Part shown: in pieces, positions 37,476 through 48,065 of the stretch | Layout: each line of letters opens with the position of its first letter | How positions within the stretch are numbered: position 1 is the stretch's first letter | Assembly (NCBI RefSeq): GCF_001949145.1 | Contig: NW_019091369.1 | Span: forward strand, 1,002,993-1,064,992 | DNA from: Acanthaster planci | Lineage: Eukaryota; Echinodermata; Asteroidea; Valvatida; Acanthasteridae | DNA length: 62,000 nucleotides | Reading direction: 5' to 3' | Made by a program: the position numbers and the translations under genes | The notes under the pieces: model-generated | The model's database searches: none | Told to the model about the DNA's origin: nothing | Seen by the model: the letters and a program-made list of their open reading frames with translations, nothing else

Positions 37476-39661
37476 ACTACCAATCACTAGTAAAGTTGAA
37501 CACATGTACATGCATATTATTTTAAAAAAACACCATGCAACAATTGCTTTCACCGAGTAATTAATGCTTTCAACTTTCATTTTTGCAAAAATGTTCCAAA
37601 TTGTCAGTTTGTGTTCATCAAACATTGTTCATCTAAAACATTAGGACAGAAACTGGGTGGACATTAAAGACAACTATTTGCTGCCAAGACTGAGACATTC
37701 AGGTTGCAGTATGATAAAAATCATGGAACCTTGTGTCTTAGAATTACAGAAGAGAAAATATAAAGTGCGATAGGATAAAAAATATTGCATGGGAAATCTC
37801 CGACAAATTCAACTATGAAAAAGATACCTCAAAACTTTGGTCAGTGTCAGTCCACATGCGTGTACCATGGGAAATGACACGACCCTCGTGGAGCATGGGC
37901 TCTGCTTATATCAGCATTCACTCATCGCCAAGCGCCGAACAGGGCACTGGGAAGGGCTGATGGTATTGCACTGTGATCGGCTACATTGTGCATGACCTGT
38001 GAATGTGAGGTTATCACTTCCTGTTAGTGAAGCGTTATTTGAAATTTTTGGTTCACCAATGGCAATGTTTTGGCATGGGCAAAGTGTCGGCTATAGGACA
38101 AAAAGATGGCTTTGGTACAAGCACAGTGTGGTAATTCATTTTCTCACTAAGTATCACTGATCACATTTATTTCAAATCATTGGTTATCTTGATCAGTTTT
38201 GAATGAACGATTAAAGTGTAATGAGAATTTTTGTAAGAAATGAGAAAGAAAAAGAAAAATTGAATTTATAACCGCCGCTTGTGCAATGCATTGAACGAGC
38301 GAGCTCTTATGCCTGGGTACCCAACAACCCTGCGTGTCGTTAGCGGTGACCCCATGTGACGTAATCTGTGTAAGGCCATCAACATAAAAGTTGTCCAACT
38401 GCATTGAACTTGTCATACACTGCATTCATCCTTGATCCTAGTAGTAATGCACCAGTAATCTTAGCCTTTGGAAATACATGTACAGGCATGTACGTGATCA
38501 TATCCTGATTGCCCATTAATTCATTACATTGATAATGGTCATTGCAGTGTGACATACATGTAATCCATGGTTGCATTCCAGGAACTGGTTTGAATTTGTT
38601 GTTGACTGTATGCACATTTTACGTGGTGCGTCCGATGTGGTACGTGCATGTACATGTACACAGTCTTCCATCAGTTGTTTCCGGAAGAGCAGAGTGTGTA
38701 CCATTTAAAACTATGAATCCGGCATCCAAAATTAGAGGCCATTACTATATGGGGCCATCCTGTCCGCACACAGGCGGTGCACGCGTGTGAAATTTCTCCT
38801 TGACCAACAGGCAGTAGTCAATGGCCGAAGTGCGCGTACTCTGGTTGAGACAGCTTTTGAGTATAAATGACCCCTGGGAATGGTGTCTTGTCGGCTTTGT
38901 CTATATTACATGTAGATGGAACATCTAAGCATACTGAATCTGGGCCCTAAGGAATAGTTGATGTCATTCCAACTGACAGACTTGCCAGTCGAGACTGGGG
39001 CAGGAGACTGTACATATGTATTCTCCTTCGAGAGAGTGTTCATATCCATGTATATAGGTCGCATACCAAAAGAGAAGTAGATGGTGAGTGTACATCCCGG
39101 TAGGTCATCATTACTTGGTATGTGAAAGGTGAAGATATGTAAGGCTGTGCACGGATGCATTCACATGAATTAAGATTCAATGGCAGCATGTGTACGTCAC
39201 GTACATGTACATGGAGGTGAAACGAAATCCACTTTGGGTTGATCGTAGTCTTTTTGAATATTTCTGCATTCACCATACATGTACTTGGATCAGTGCTGCC
39301 ATTGAACAATGGTGAGGATTTTAGTTTTGTTATATGGCAGATTGGTCAACACCCAATCTGCATGCCCCGAAGAAGGTACTCAGTTACCAAAAGCTCAGCA
39401 ATCACATATTTCAGAGCACTGATTTGATATTATATTCTCGTCGATATTCGGATCACAGTGCTACGCAGCCCTTCCATATTTCTTTTACCCAATAGAGTAA
39501 GTTGGATGGCCTTACCCTTTTAGGTACACAGCAAACTAGGCGTATGTGTTTGCAGTAAACACACCCAGTGAAAAGAGGGGTACATGTAGTTCTTATTTCC
39601 AACGTTTTATGGTGTTTGGTGCCAAAATTTTGTGCCAAAATTGAAAAAAATCAATATTCTA
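37476..39661. other. No secure gene; two coding-like minus frames
   Basis: On the minus strand, 37554-37625 reads MFDEHKLTIWNIFAKMK and onward to a GTGAAA donor-like site after an acceptor-like GTTTTAG. At 38379-38530 a frame with FPKAKITGALLLGSRMN is open. Neither joins unit B in phase with good splice sites, so they are left unassigned. Confidence 0.2.
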
Positions 39662-39735
39662 CCTGAATTTTGGGAAATAAAACGTCCACAGAGGGTTTAG
39701 CAGAAGCACAATAATGTAACATTGATGCTCAGTAC
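39662..39735 (-). CDS. Possible upstream exon of unit B
   Basis: Seen on the minus strand: acceptor GGACTTCTTCTTTCTAG, then one base and a single open frame beginning TEHQCYIIVLLLNPLW and running to a donor CAG-GTAGAA. Of three frames only this one stays open. It leaves two bases (AG), and the exon at 35330 starts with the one base needed (T), giving Ser-Glu-Trp at the join. The middle is hydrophobic and could be a short membrane segment. Good splice sites at both ends and matching phase support it; 24 residues alone are not decisive, and other exons may lie between. Confidence 0.28.
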
Positions 39736-39846
39736 TAGAAAGAAGAAGTCCTAACCCACTGACAAACAATTTCACAAAGGTCATTTTTCAAAAACTTTAC
39801 TACGGGAATATATTCCTGGCCGGTCTTAAATGTGCATTTAAGGCCG

Positions 39847-39909
39847 GCTCAGGAGAATGGACACGACTAATCTGTGGCTCCGGCATTTGTCGTGTCCATT
39901 CTCCTGAGC
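39847..39909. repeat. Perfect 21 bp inverted repeat with 21-base loop
   Basis: 39847-39867 (GCTCAGGAGAATGG...) is perfectly complementary to 39889-39909 (...CCATTCTCCTGAGC). Outside it, GGTCTTAAATG (39822) and TTTAAGAC (39923) extend the pairing imperfectly. A related unpaired piece, TATTCTCCTGAGCTGGTCTT, lies at 41927-41946. Confidence 0.9.
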
Positions 39910-40170
39910 AAATACATGTTAGTTTAAGACGGGCTCAGCACATATGTAGTCCCAATTTAGTCCAACAATTTTGTTCTGAAATTTTACTTTCATTTTCCCC
40001 AGCATCCCCATCCATTTTATGGTATATTCCTTTTGAAAATCGTCCAATAGAATCCCTTTCAATGACCTTGGCATGTGCCTGGCATATCAATAACGTGTCG
40101 CGAGCACACAGACTCCTGACCAATCAGACCTAAAAGTCTCTCGCATCCATGTGCCAGTGCTTGATTTATG

Positions 40171-40210
40171 CAGCGGGCATTATCACTTATCAGCGGGCAT
40201 TATCAAATAT
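40171..40210. repeat. 20 bp direct duplication
   Basis: CAGCGGGCATTATCACTTAT is followed at once by CAGCGGGCATTATCAAATAT. Confidence 0.85.
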
Positions 40211-40451
40211 TAAAACATGGTCATGTGACACATTTCGACCAATAGGAATATTTTTATGAACAAGCCTGTTGACTTTTTTGCACCAGATTCGGTTTTTCTA
40301 GACATTTTTCTTCATTTCCAGTCACACATTTTTCCAAAATGTTTTTCCCCAAAACAAGTGTACGTAGGTTTGCACCATAAAATGGGCACGTTTGGACACT
40401 GCAGACATTTATGTTACTATTTTGGGTACAGTTACTGTAAAAATAACCGAG

Positions 40452-40486
40452 CATGTACATGTACATGTACATGTACATGTACATGT
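40452..40486. repeat. CATGTA microsatellite, about 6 units
   Basis: Perfect alternation of CATGTA, the longest of many such tracts in the window. Self-complementary in every phase, hence mirrored frames on both strands. Confidence 0.95.
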
Positions 40487-41076
40487 GCTGATAGATGAAC
40501 ACAGTACATGTTCACATCCACATGGCATTCTTTTATTCTGTGTAGCTTTTATTCTATAGAAAATCACTGACGCATGTCTAGGCTATTGGCTATCGCACAG
40601 ACCAATAAATCAGGCTGGGTTGCATTTAAATTTAATGTTGATTTTTCAAAAATAGCTCAAGGACAGCGTAGTTTGGGTACCTTAATTGCTAAAGCGTCTT
40701 TGTAAACATTTCACTATTGGTACACGTATCAAACATATGTACTGTGTTGAAAGAAGGATGCTCTTTCGTTACAGTGCGGAGCTGTAATATGTTTTCTTGT
40801 CCACTTCAGGATATTTTATTCCCTACGTACATGTGCCCGTGATTGCAATCTCCAACTTTACTCGGGATGTCTTTAAATCTAGGTCATGGTACTCTGTCTA
40901 ATGCTATGTGTACAGTACATGCAATTCCCAAGTTGCTTTGCATGGAAACTCCCTAGATCTGTTAAACTCTAAGATTTGATTAGTCATGAAGAGCAAAAAA
41001 CGGAAGGATTGTAATGGTAGGGCCCTTTCCACTCCTCTCACGCAGATGGTCTATATCAAACCAGACTTGCTACGTT

Positions 41077-41148
41077 CATCACCTAAATTGTGAAAGAAAC
41101 CATCGCCTAAATTGTGAAAAAAACCATCACCTAAATTGTAAAAAAAAC
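41077..41148. repeat. 24 bp x 3 tandem repeat
   Basis: Units CATCACCTAAATTGTGAAAG..., starting at 41077, 41101 and 41125, differ at few positions and end in an A-rich AAAC. Confidence 0.9.
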
Positions 41149-41378
41149 CGATGCATGTGTCAAACAGCTCCCTGGAGCTCGTATTTTGTTTGAAAAAGGG
41201 AGGTTATTCAATGTACACCATACCCATGTGGGGTTGTTTTGACATGCACTTCATTAGCTGAGGGAGGGGAAACCTGGTACTGTAAGGTTGTGCGGTCTGA
41301 CTCAGTATTTGGCAAGCTGTCTGTAATCATGAGTCTCAAATGTTTCTTCCTTTGTACATGTACCTCTTCAACTCACAG

Positions 41379-41508
41379 ATCTCAGAGGTGTTGATGAATG
41401 AACATCAAAGCCAGCTTTATCCTACTTCCCACTTGTGTCTTCTCTGTTGCTTCGATTTGCAAAAAAGATGCATCTTTTCAGAAGTGATGAGCCTTTTACG
41501 AATTATTC
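41379..41508 (+). CDS. Possible first visible exon of unit C
   Basis: An acceptor (CTCTTCAACTCACAG) ends at 41378 and is followed by one open frame, ISEVLMNEHQSQLYPTSHL..., to a donor-like GTAAAT at 41509, leaving one base. The next candidate exon (43922) starts with two bases, so phase agrees. The donor is weak, the peptide is cysteine-rich (HLCLLCCFDLQKRC) and no family is recognised. The same frame stays open past the donor to 41641, so it may just be a 100-codon chance frame. Confidence 0.2.
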
Positions 41509-42074
41509 GTAAATACCTGGCAAAGTTTAACCATTTCTATTGGTTGAGAACCCTTCACAAGGCCAGTCTGAAATGTTTGATTAAGCACTGGTCAGTGGGA
41601 GGTGTGGCTAGGGGGGTGTTTGGAAAAAAACAAAGGAAGTAAATTTGTTTTATAAAATCATTGGAAATTTGTATTTTCTTGTTTTGAGTCAGGAGATACG
41701 ATGTAGGCCTACATGTGTAAAACGAACTGGAATAAATGTGCTTTTACTGATCTTACATGTTTGAGACTGCCTCAAGAGAGTGGATGCCAATTTAATATCC
41801 ATCGTGATTGGCTCATTGTATTCTGTACCGCCTCTCGTTGGGAGGAACATACCGGTACCATAACATGGCTGGAGGGGTGTTAAGAAAAAAAAAAGATCTG
41901 TGGTGAAGGAAGTTATCAGACCATCTATTCTCCTGAGCTGGTCTTAAATGACGCTGGTCAAGCACATACATGAGCATGTACTGGCACCAGCTTTTATTGA
42001 TTTTCATGTTACAAAGTAAATCCAATGTTCTTTGGACAAATACCGTGACATATTGCGACTTTGTTACATGTATA

Positions 42075-42666
42075 GCCATGTTCCCATTGGACTTTTTTGG
42101 TTAACTTACTGCGACTTTCTCGTAGAATTACAAAATTAAATCCAATGGGAACACACGGTAAACTAACATCCCTGTCAACTTACTGCAGTTGTGATATACA
42201 ACTAACGGGCCGAAAAGGGTTGTGGAAGATTTCCGCGCAGCCTCAGTAAGTTAGCAGGGGCACCAAACAGTCCAATGGGGACAGTTACCGCACAATGGAG
42301 ATCGAGTGTGACTAACGGGCCGAAAAGGGTTGTGGAAGATTTCTGCGCAGCCACAGTAAATTAGCAGGGGCACCAAACAGTCCAGTGGGAACAGTTACCA
42401 CACAATGGAGATCGAGTGTGACTATGGTAAACCTACGAACCTGACTACTGCTACATAGAAATAGAAAGCGGGCATGCAAAAATGGTTCTATGGTTCTCAG
42501 TCTTTGTGAGTACAGTATAGGTGCATGCCGAGCACATACAGTGATGCATGCCTGGATAAAGCTAGCTATACACACGTTGTGCACGGGCACATCTTATTTG
42601 TGGTAGGGAATGTCGCGGTAAGTTTCCGCGTGCCCGCGGAAGAAAAACGTCCAATGGAAACACAGC
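42075..42666. mobile_element. MITE-like element with TIR around GTTYCCATTGGAC
   Basis: Left end GCCATGTTCCCATTGGACTT; reverse complement of right end GCTGTGTTTCCATTGGACGT. Flanks are ATA and TTA, an imperfect 3-base match. Length 592 bp with no transposase. CCAATGGGAACAC and CCAATGGGGACAG recur internally. The end core is close to that of the element at 17980-18901 (GTTCCCATTTGAC), so the two may be related families. Boundaries are inferred from TIR alignment. Confidence 0.65.
42201..42420. repeat. 110 bp tandem duplication inside the MITE
   Basis: Copies at 42201-42310 and 42311-42420, both beginning ACTAACGGGCCGAAAAGGGT and ending ATCGAGTGTG, differ at only a handful of bases, so the duplication is recent compared with the TIR divergence. 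Confidence 0.95.
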
Positions 42667-43921
42667 TTACATGTATGTCTAGACTCTTGATAAACCCTTA
42701 CGCTGGGACCTGGAGTGTGATTGAGATTCTTAAGTACATGTAGAATATCCAGTCAAGATTTTCAACCATACATGTACTTGTGTTCCAGTTCTTCCACGTG
42801 AACAGTGTTTATTGAGCTAAACAGGGATTTCCCCTTCAGTTTTGCTGGGCTAGATTAAAAGGGATCTTTTGTACTTTTTTGGGTGGGATATCACGACCTT
42901 GAACTATTCATTTGCTCTTTCCTCTAGTGGAGACGGGCTGCAGTGATTTTTTTTCCCCACTTGAATCCATGTTCAAACTCTCCACACTTAGAATCAACAA
43001 ACGTGTACCGGTAATTTACCTATGTGCAACCTGCCCTGAACATCCTGAATACACATCCCTACCTGTGTAACTCATTTATTTCCAGCCTATTTGTTATATT
43101 CCTTCATTGACAACATACGGTACCTGCCTGGCATTACATGAAATGATGGCTGCTTTTGATATGCAATCTCATCCATGCACCTGTATCGTGTTTGCTGGCT
43201 AGAATGCCAGGCATCTGCCCTTCATTTTCCTCCCAGCTGAAGGATTTACTAGATAAAATCTGGTAGTTATTTATAGCACGTGTCTGCCTCATCCGAAGTG
43301 GTCAATAACAGTTTTGCAAGGAGGCCAACAGTTCAAGAGCTTTGTTTCGAAATTGAGTGTGTTCACAATAAATTAACCTGGGTATTGGGACTAATTCATG
43401 GTGAATATGTGTTCAAGCTTTGAAGATATATGATGTTGTTGAAACAGGCACTGAAGGCTTTGTGAGCTTCTTGTTAAATGGCCTTAAACTGTTTAGTAAG
43501 TGTGCCGTTTTGTAAGTAATGACCTAAAACTAAAATTGTGAAGGAAAAGATCATCAAATTTCATTAAAAAATGAATAAACTTTTTAATGGTACAGTAATT
43601 AAAACCAAAGTATACGGCCACTGTGATATCAGTGCGTTTTGTAAAATGTTTTCCTTAAAGAAAAGATTGTAGGAATTTTCATTAAAGTAATCATTAGGAG
43701 ATGATTTTAATTTTTATTGAAAGATTAGCATTTATAACGTTGATATATACATGTACAGTGTACATTAGGGGCCATTTATTCCAAACAGTGCAAAGGAAAT
43801 GTTGCTGTACTTTGCTTTGGCACTGCTTAGATGTTGAACATCAGGCTGCATTTAGGCTTTCCGCACAGGTACATGTTCGTCTGCTTGTCTTGTTCACTGA
43901 GCAGCCTTTTTGTTTATGCAG
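42667..43921. other. No gene; inferred intron of unit C
   Basis: No exon found. Ends in a strong acceptor tract (GCAGCCTTTTTGTTTATGCAG in shorter form TTTTTGTTTATGCAG). Confidence 0.3.
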
Positions 43922-43972
43922 TTCCAAACAAAGAGACCAAGAATTTTGCAACAGACAAAATAATAGACTCAG
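43922..43972 (+). CDS. Unit C exon (51 bp)
   Basis: Seen: strong acceptor CCTTTTTGTTTATGCAG; then two bases and PNKETKNFATDKIIDS plus one base; then CAG-GTACTC as donor. A second frame is open (SKQRDQEFC...), the third has a stop. The chosen frame is favoured because its trailing base joins in phase with the next candidate exon at 44524 to continue DSVHFDQNHF. Hydrophilic, no motif recognised. The donor is only moderate. Function unknown. Confidence 0.4.
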
Positions 43973-44523
43973 GTACTCCAAATTTCTATTTTTCAACTTT
44001 GTTGTATCTGATAATCTTATCATTTTATCTTCTTAAGCTTGTGAAAAGATACAGCACGTCAGTTGAAATCCATTACCACACCACTTGACCCCAGGAAGAG
44101 TCAACAGACTCTGTGATTATCAAAGGTTATTTACTCGACCCACTTGTCTGCTCAACATGTCACTGTCAGGGATTGAACTCTACACTGTACATGTATCTTT
44201 GTCTCCTAGGATCTTTACTGCAGCGGCACTTTTCAATAAAGTAATTTGATTTCTTCAGGTAAAGAGTAGCACTCACTGTGTCACATGACCATTGCCAGGT
44301 ATGGTATACATGTACATGCACCTCTCAAGTCATTCTTTTGCTGTATCCATTTGGGGATTGTCACATTCTTAATGCTCTTTGTCAATAATGGTGAATGTAT
44401 GCTCCACTAACCTCTTTGTATGGTTGAGCTGCGGCAACGGTATTTGATTGAACGGTGTCTAACCTCCTTAAGTTCATCTCTACATCTGCTAAATATCATT
44501 TCATCACCATTTTTATATTTCAG

Positions 44524-44546
44524 TACACTTTGATCAAAACCACTTT
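44524..44546 (+). CDS. Unit C short exon (23 bp)
   Basis: Acceptor ACCATTTTTATATTTCAG, exon of 23 bases, donor GTAAGG. Read with two leading bases it gives HFDQNHF and ends on a codon boundary. This is exactly the phase needed between the exon at 43922 (leaves one base) and that at 47074 (starts on a boundary). Exons this short exist but are hard to prove from sequence; support rests on the splice sites and phase. Confidence 0.33.
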
Positions 44547-44913
44547 GTAAGGTTGAAATTTTTTTACATTTATGTATACTGATTTGTGAAATGCCTGCAA
44601 TGACTGGAGCATAAATGTTTACCGAATGTACACGTACCCGGTATCTGTGTTACACATGGCATTGCCGATGATTACACCGTCACATGTAAATCAAATTATG
44701 CTGCATACTCCCGTCATGCACATATCTGGAGCTGAGACATCATGGCCAAGTGTGTCACGTGTTCCTCTACTCATAGGTTCAAGTGGTAGCAACACGTGTC
44801 CCTAGTCATTAAGAGTGACTCTGTATTGTAGGTATTGAACAGTATGGACGGTTCACTTTTCCCTCAAGAAAGTGAGAGATTCCTGGAAGTTTGTTTCTAG
44901 AGTTGATGGTTAA

Positions 44914-44994
44914 GGGTACAGTCTACCGAGTCAAGCCCTATTGAAAACAGAGTAAAATCAGCATGGACACCAACATCCCTGGGGTTTCTGAAAC
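44914..44994 (-). repeat. Dispersed repeat R2, copy 2
   Basis: Reverse-complement partner of 6799-6900; see that entry. Lies in an inferred intron of unit C, 24 bases before the MITE at 45018. Confidence 0.65.
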
Positions 44995-45017
44995 AAAAAA
45001 TCCAAGTATTGTCTTGT

Positions 45018-45272
45018 GGGTCATTCCATGATGTTGGGGCACAATTTGTGATGGTGTCCTTGTTACATTCACAACTTTGACCACCTGTCATGACCTGTAC
45101 AGTAGGTCATTTACTCTGTAACAATAACACACACCTCTGTATTCAGCCTTGCAGGATGTATAACAATGTCAGTTGGGAATCCACCTGCAGGGAAATAGCT
45201 GTTCATTTTTACAGAACTGATGTAACAACTGACACAGTCTCAAATTTTGCCCCCAACCTTGTGGAATGACCC
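45018..45272. mobile_element. MITE-like element with GGGTCATTCCA terminal repeats
   Basis: Left end GGGTCATTCCATGATGTTGG...; reverse complement of right end GGGTCATTCCACAAGGTTGG..., both running into AATTT, about 31 bp. Length 255 bp, no coding capacity. No clear target duplication. Confidence 0.7.
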
Positions 45273-47073
45273 TTATCCCTAATCTTTCTTTTCTGTTCAT
45301 TTCTTTTGTGGCTAAACCAATTTCATTCATTTTTAATTATTCACACAAAACAAAATCACCCTCCTCGAAAAGTGATATTTACCCCCTAAAAAAAAATCTG
45401 CTTCCAGCCATTTTTCCAGTGGCAAGCCTCAACTTAGAACCATTTTGCAACTGCACTTTTTATCCATTCTGCTTTCAGATGAAAGCTCAAAGACCCAGGG
45501 AGTTGATCCTGGCAAAGATTTATGCAATCTCACCATTTGGGGGGGGGGGCCAAACAATCTCCTGTTTCAAAAGAAACTGTGGGGGGGGTACTCACTAGTT
45601 GGTCTGCAATTCTCAGGTGAATTAGTGGACTGCACCCTTCAACATCCTGCCGGCTGTGTGTGGTGTGGTGTGCACACTTACTTGCCCTCATTGTTGGTCT
45701 TCGAACCCAATACTTAGTGTGTTTGTATTAGGGCGTGAACACTGTTCACAAGACTGCTCACAAGACCTGTTCCAGAAGTTCTTGTGCGACATCTGGGAGA
45801 ACTATTGAGGTGCATCACTTCCGTTGCCAGTCTTAGCCTACATAATTGATAGTTCTTATGAGGCCTTGCTGTTGCTTGGTACACCAGAGTTAGAATTCTT
45901 CACCCCTTGGCATAAGGTGTACCCTGGGTAGGTTATTTGTAACCCCCTGTGTATGTGTGTCAACACAACTGCATATCTGTGCATCAACATCTGTAGTACT
46001 GGATTTCATACGTGACAAATGAGAACAAAGTCGTTTCCCAAATTATTTGACTACATGTACATTTAAGTATCGAACGACTTTGCTTAGTGCTTACCTCTGG
46101 CTTTCGTTGAATGCAGGAAACAAATGCAAAGCAATCAAAGATGAACAAATAAACATGTATTTGTTTGAAGTTATTGTTAGAGAAAAATGACACTTTCCAG
46201 GTGATAAGTTGCACACTGTAAACTACATGTACATGTACATGTAGCAATGCATTTTCTGCAGCTCGGGTGAAGTGGTGGCCTTGCACCAAGGAAGGTTGGA
46301 ATGTTTGTGGGTTTTAGGAGTGAACAGAGTGATTCAGGCAACAAGAAAATAAACAATGTGGTTTCTGAATGACAGCTTAGGTTCCAAAAGATATGAATTT
46401 GTTACATATGTACTTTTACCAACGGTAGGGTGAAGGAAATGGAAGATGACTTCTATTGTGGTGCCAAATGGTCCTGGTCAAAATTGAACAAAATGCTATC
46501 CAGTCGGTATGTTATTTATATGAAACTTTAACGAGATGTGTGCGAGTAAAACTTGTTCTTGGTTGAAGCAAGACGTTGTTCATGATGGAAACTTCAAATT
46601 GATTTCATTGACTTTAATGCTTCTTTTAAAACAAAACGATGTTATCACATCTCTGTTTTTTCTGATGGTTAACCAAGTCCATTTTCAACATGAAAGCAGT
46701 GATTAAGTGTGACTGTAGAGCGCAGGGGGTTATTTTGAACCATGGGGCCTCTATGTTTTGAACAGTGCCAAAGTCTTGCTGGAATTGGTGCCAGTGGTTG
46801 GTAGCAGTGCTTCCCTCGGCTTATACATGGAATGATCCATGCCCAACTCTCAGTCAGCCCCCCCCCAGACCCTGTTACATGACTACACATTTTGACCCCC
46901 AAAGCCTTCAATGTAGTGAACAAATACATGTGCACAGCTTTCTTGAAAAGGGAAAAATATGTTGGAATGACTTGGCAGTTGCTTCCAGTAGGTCTTATGT
47001 GTTGATGTATGCCTGTGTATGTACATGTACATCATGTATGTACTGGAGATCTGGACAGTTGTGTGCCTTTTAG
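45273..47073. other. Inferred unit C intron; no exon accepted
   Basis: Acceptor TTCTGCTTTCAG ends at 45479 and is followed by DESSKTQGVDPGKD-like or MKAQRPRELIL-like frames, but no donor follows before the G run at 45539-45549. Another R2 fragment is at 45619. Remaining frames look random. Confidence 0.25.
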
Positions 47074-47167
47074 TGGCTAGGTGAGTTGGAAAGGACACAG
47101 TGTACCTACGTAGAAGGTGTGACACCACTTCATTATTCCGATGTAGATGTGACTGCTGAACATAAAG
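47074..47167 (+). CDS. Unit C exon (94 bp)
   Basis: Seen: acceptor GTTGTGTGCCTTTTAG; the frame WLGELERTQCTYVEGVTPL, then HYSDVDVTAEHK; one trailing base; strong donor AAAG-GTGAGT. The other two frames have stops. Natural composition and both splice sites make this one of the better exons in the window. With its neighbours the spliced frame reads ...HFDQNHF-WLGELER.... No domain recognised; the local sequence could be an extracellular or cytosolic beta-rich segment, but that is only an impression. Confidence 0.5.
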
Positions 47168-47829
47168 GTGAGTTACCATTATTGACTCAGTGATTAGTAG
47201 AGGTACAGTCCCTGGTAAGTCAATGTGCAGTCTCTTCATGTGGTTCTACATGTACATGCACCAGTACATGCCAGCATGTACAGAAATGTGTATGTTTTAC
47301 AATGGTACCATATACATGTACATGTATAGTACCTTTGCACATGCATTTATAGCCATGTACATTTAGTGATCTAATGCTAAAGATGATATCTTTTGATAAT
47401 CACTCATCCAGAACAGACTCGATCCCATGCAGGGTGTCATGTCTGTTGTTGTGTCAGGTTGTGACATGTCCTACACCAGTATGTATCCTAGGCAGCAGTT
47501 CAGTTTCTAGTTGCCTGCTTCACTATTAAAAGTTTTCACAGGCAAGTTAATAAAAATTGAAACAACCCAAACAGAAACAAAGAAACAAACACAAATGAAA
47601 AAAAAAGCAGTTGATGTACCAAAAGAAATGTACCGAAAACTACTCAACCTTTTGACATAACTACTTAGCGTACATTAACAGAGAGAATGAAATAGCTTTG
47701 ATTACATGTACCGGCAGTTTTAAATTCTGTGGACCAACTCCAGTTTTTTTGAAAGTGATAAGCAAGGTTTTTCTTTGCATCTTAGTGTGGTGAAATTACA
47801 TACACGAATATGTTCTGCATGAAGTCAGG
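47168..47829. other. Inferred unit C intron, no other feature
   Basis: A second donor (CCTGGTAAGT) at 47211-47220 could serve an alternative splice form but has no exon of its own. Several ACATGTAC tracts. Confidence 0.3.
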
Positions 47830-48065
47830 TTGGCATAGTGGCTCTTTCCTCGCCTTCCACCTCTGTGCCCGGGGTTCGAATCCCACATAGGTCAGCATGA
47901 TGATTGGGATTTCAGTCTCTGCTTGTTTCTTAAGGTTTTCCCTGGAATAAACTTATCCCGGATTTTCCTCCCACCTCTAAAACCGAACATTTCTTCCTAG
48001 TCTTCTTAATTGCGAGGGCCCCAAACGATCTGCTTTAGCTGGATAGTTACCCTCATTAAAGACTT
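47830..48065 (+). mobile_element. tRNA-derived SINE
   Basis: The head carries an RNA polymerase III A box (TTGGCATAGTGG, 47830-47841) and a perfect B box (GGTTCGAATCC, 47873-47883), spaced about as in a tRNA gene. It cannot fold as a working tRNA: the acceptor ends do not pair. The body continues with TTTTCCTCCCACCTCTAAAA and TTCTTAATTGCGAGGGCCCC and ends near CCCTCATTAAAGAC. It lies in sense within an inferred unit C intron. Family name not assigned; right end approximate. Confidence 0.8.

Larger units (their letters stand above)
39736..41378. other. Space between units B and C; possible divergent promoter region
   Basis: If B runs left and C runs right, both would start around here. I see no TATA-like or GC-rich promoter that is convincing. 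The stretch holds a hairpin (39847-39909), a 20 bp duplication, a TACATG microsatellite and a 24 bp triplicate. Confidence 0.2.

Noticed and set aside
45480-45540. Frames DESSKTQGVDPGKD and MKAQRPRELILAKI after TTCTGCTTTCAG
   Set aside because: No donor before a run of G; cannot be closed as an exon.
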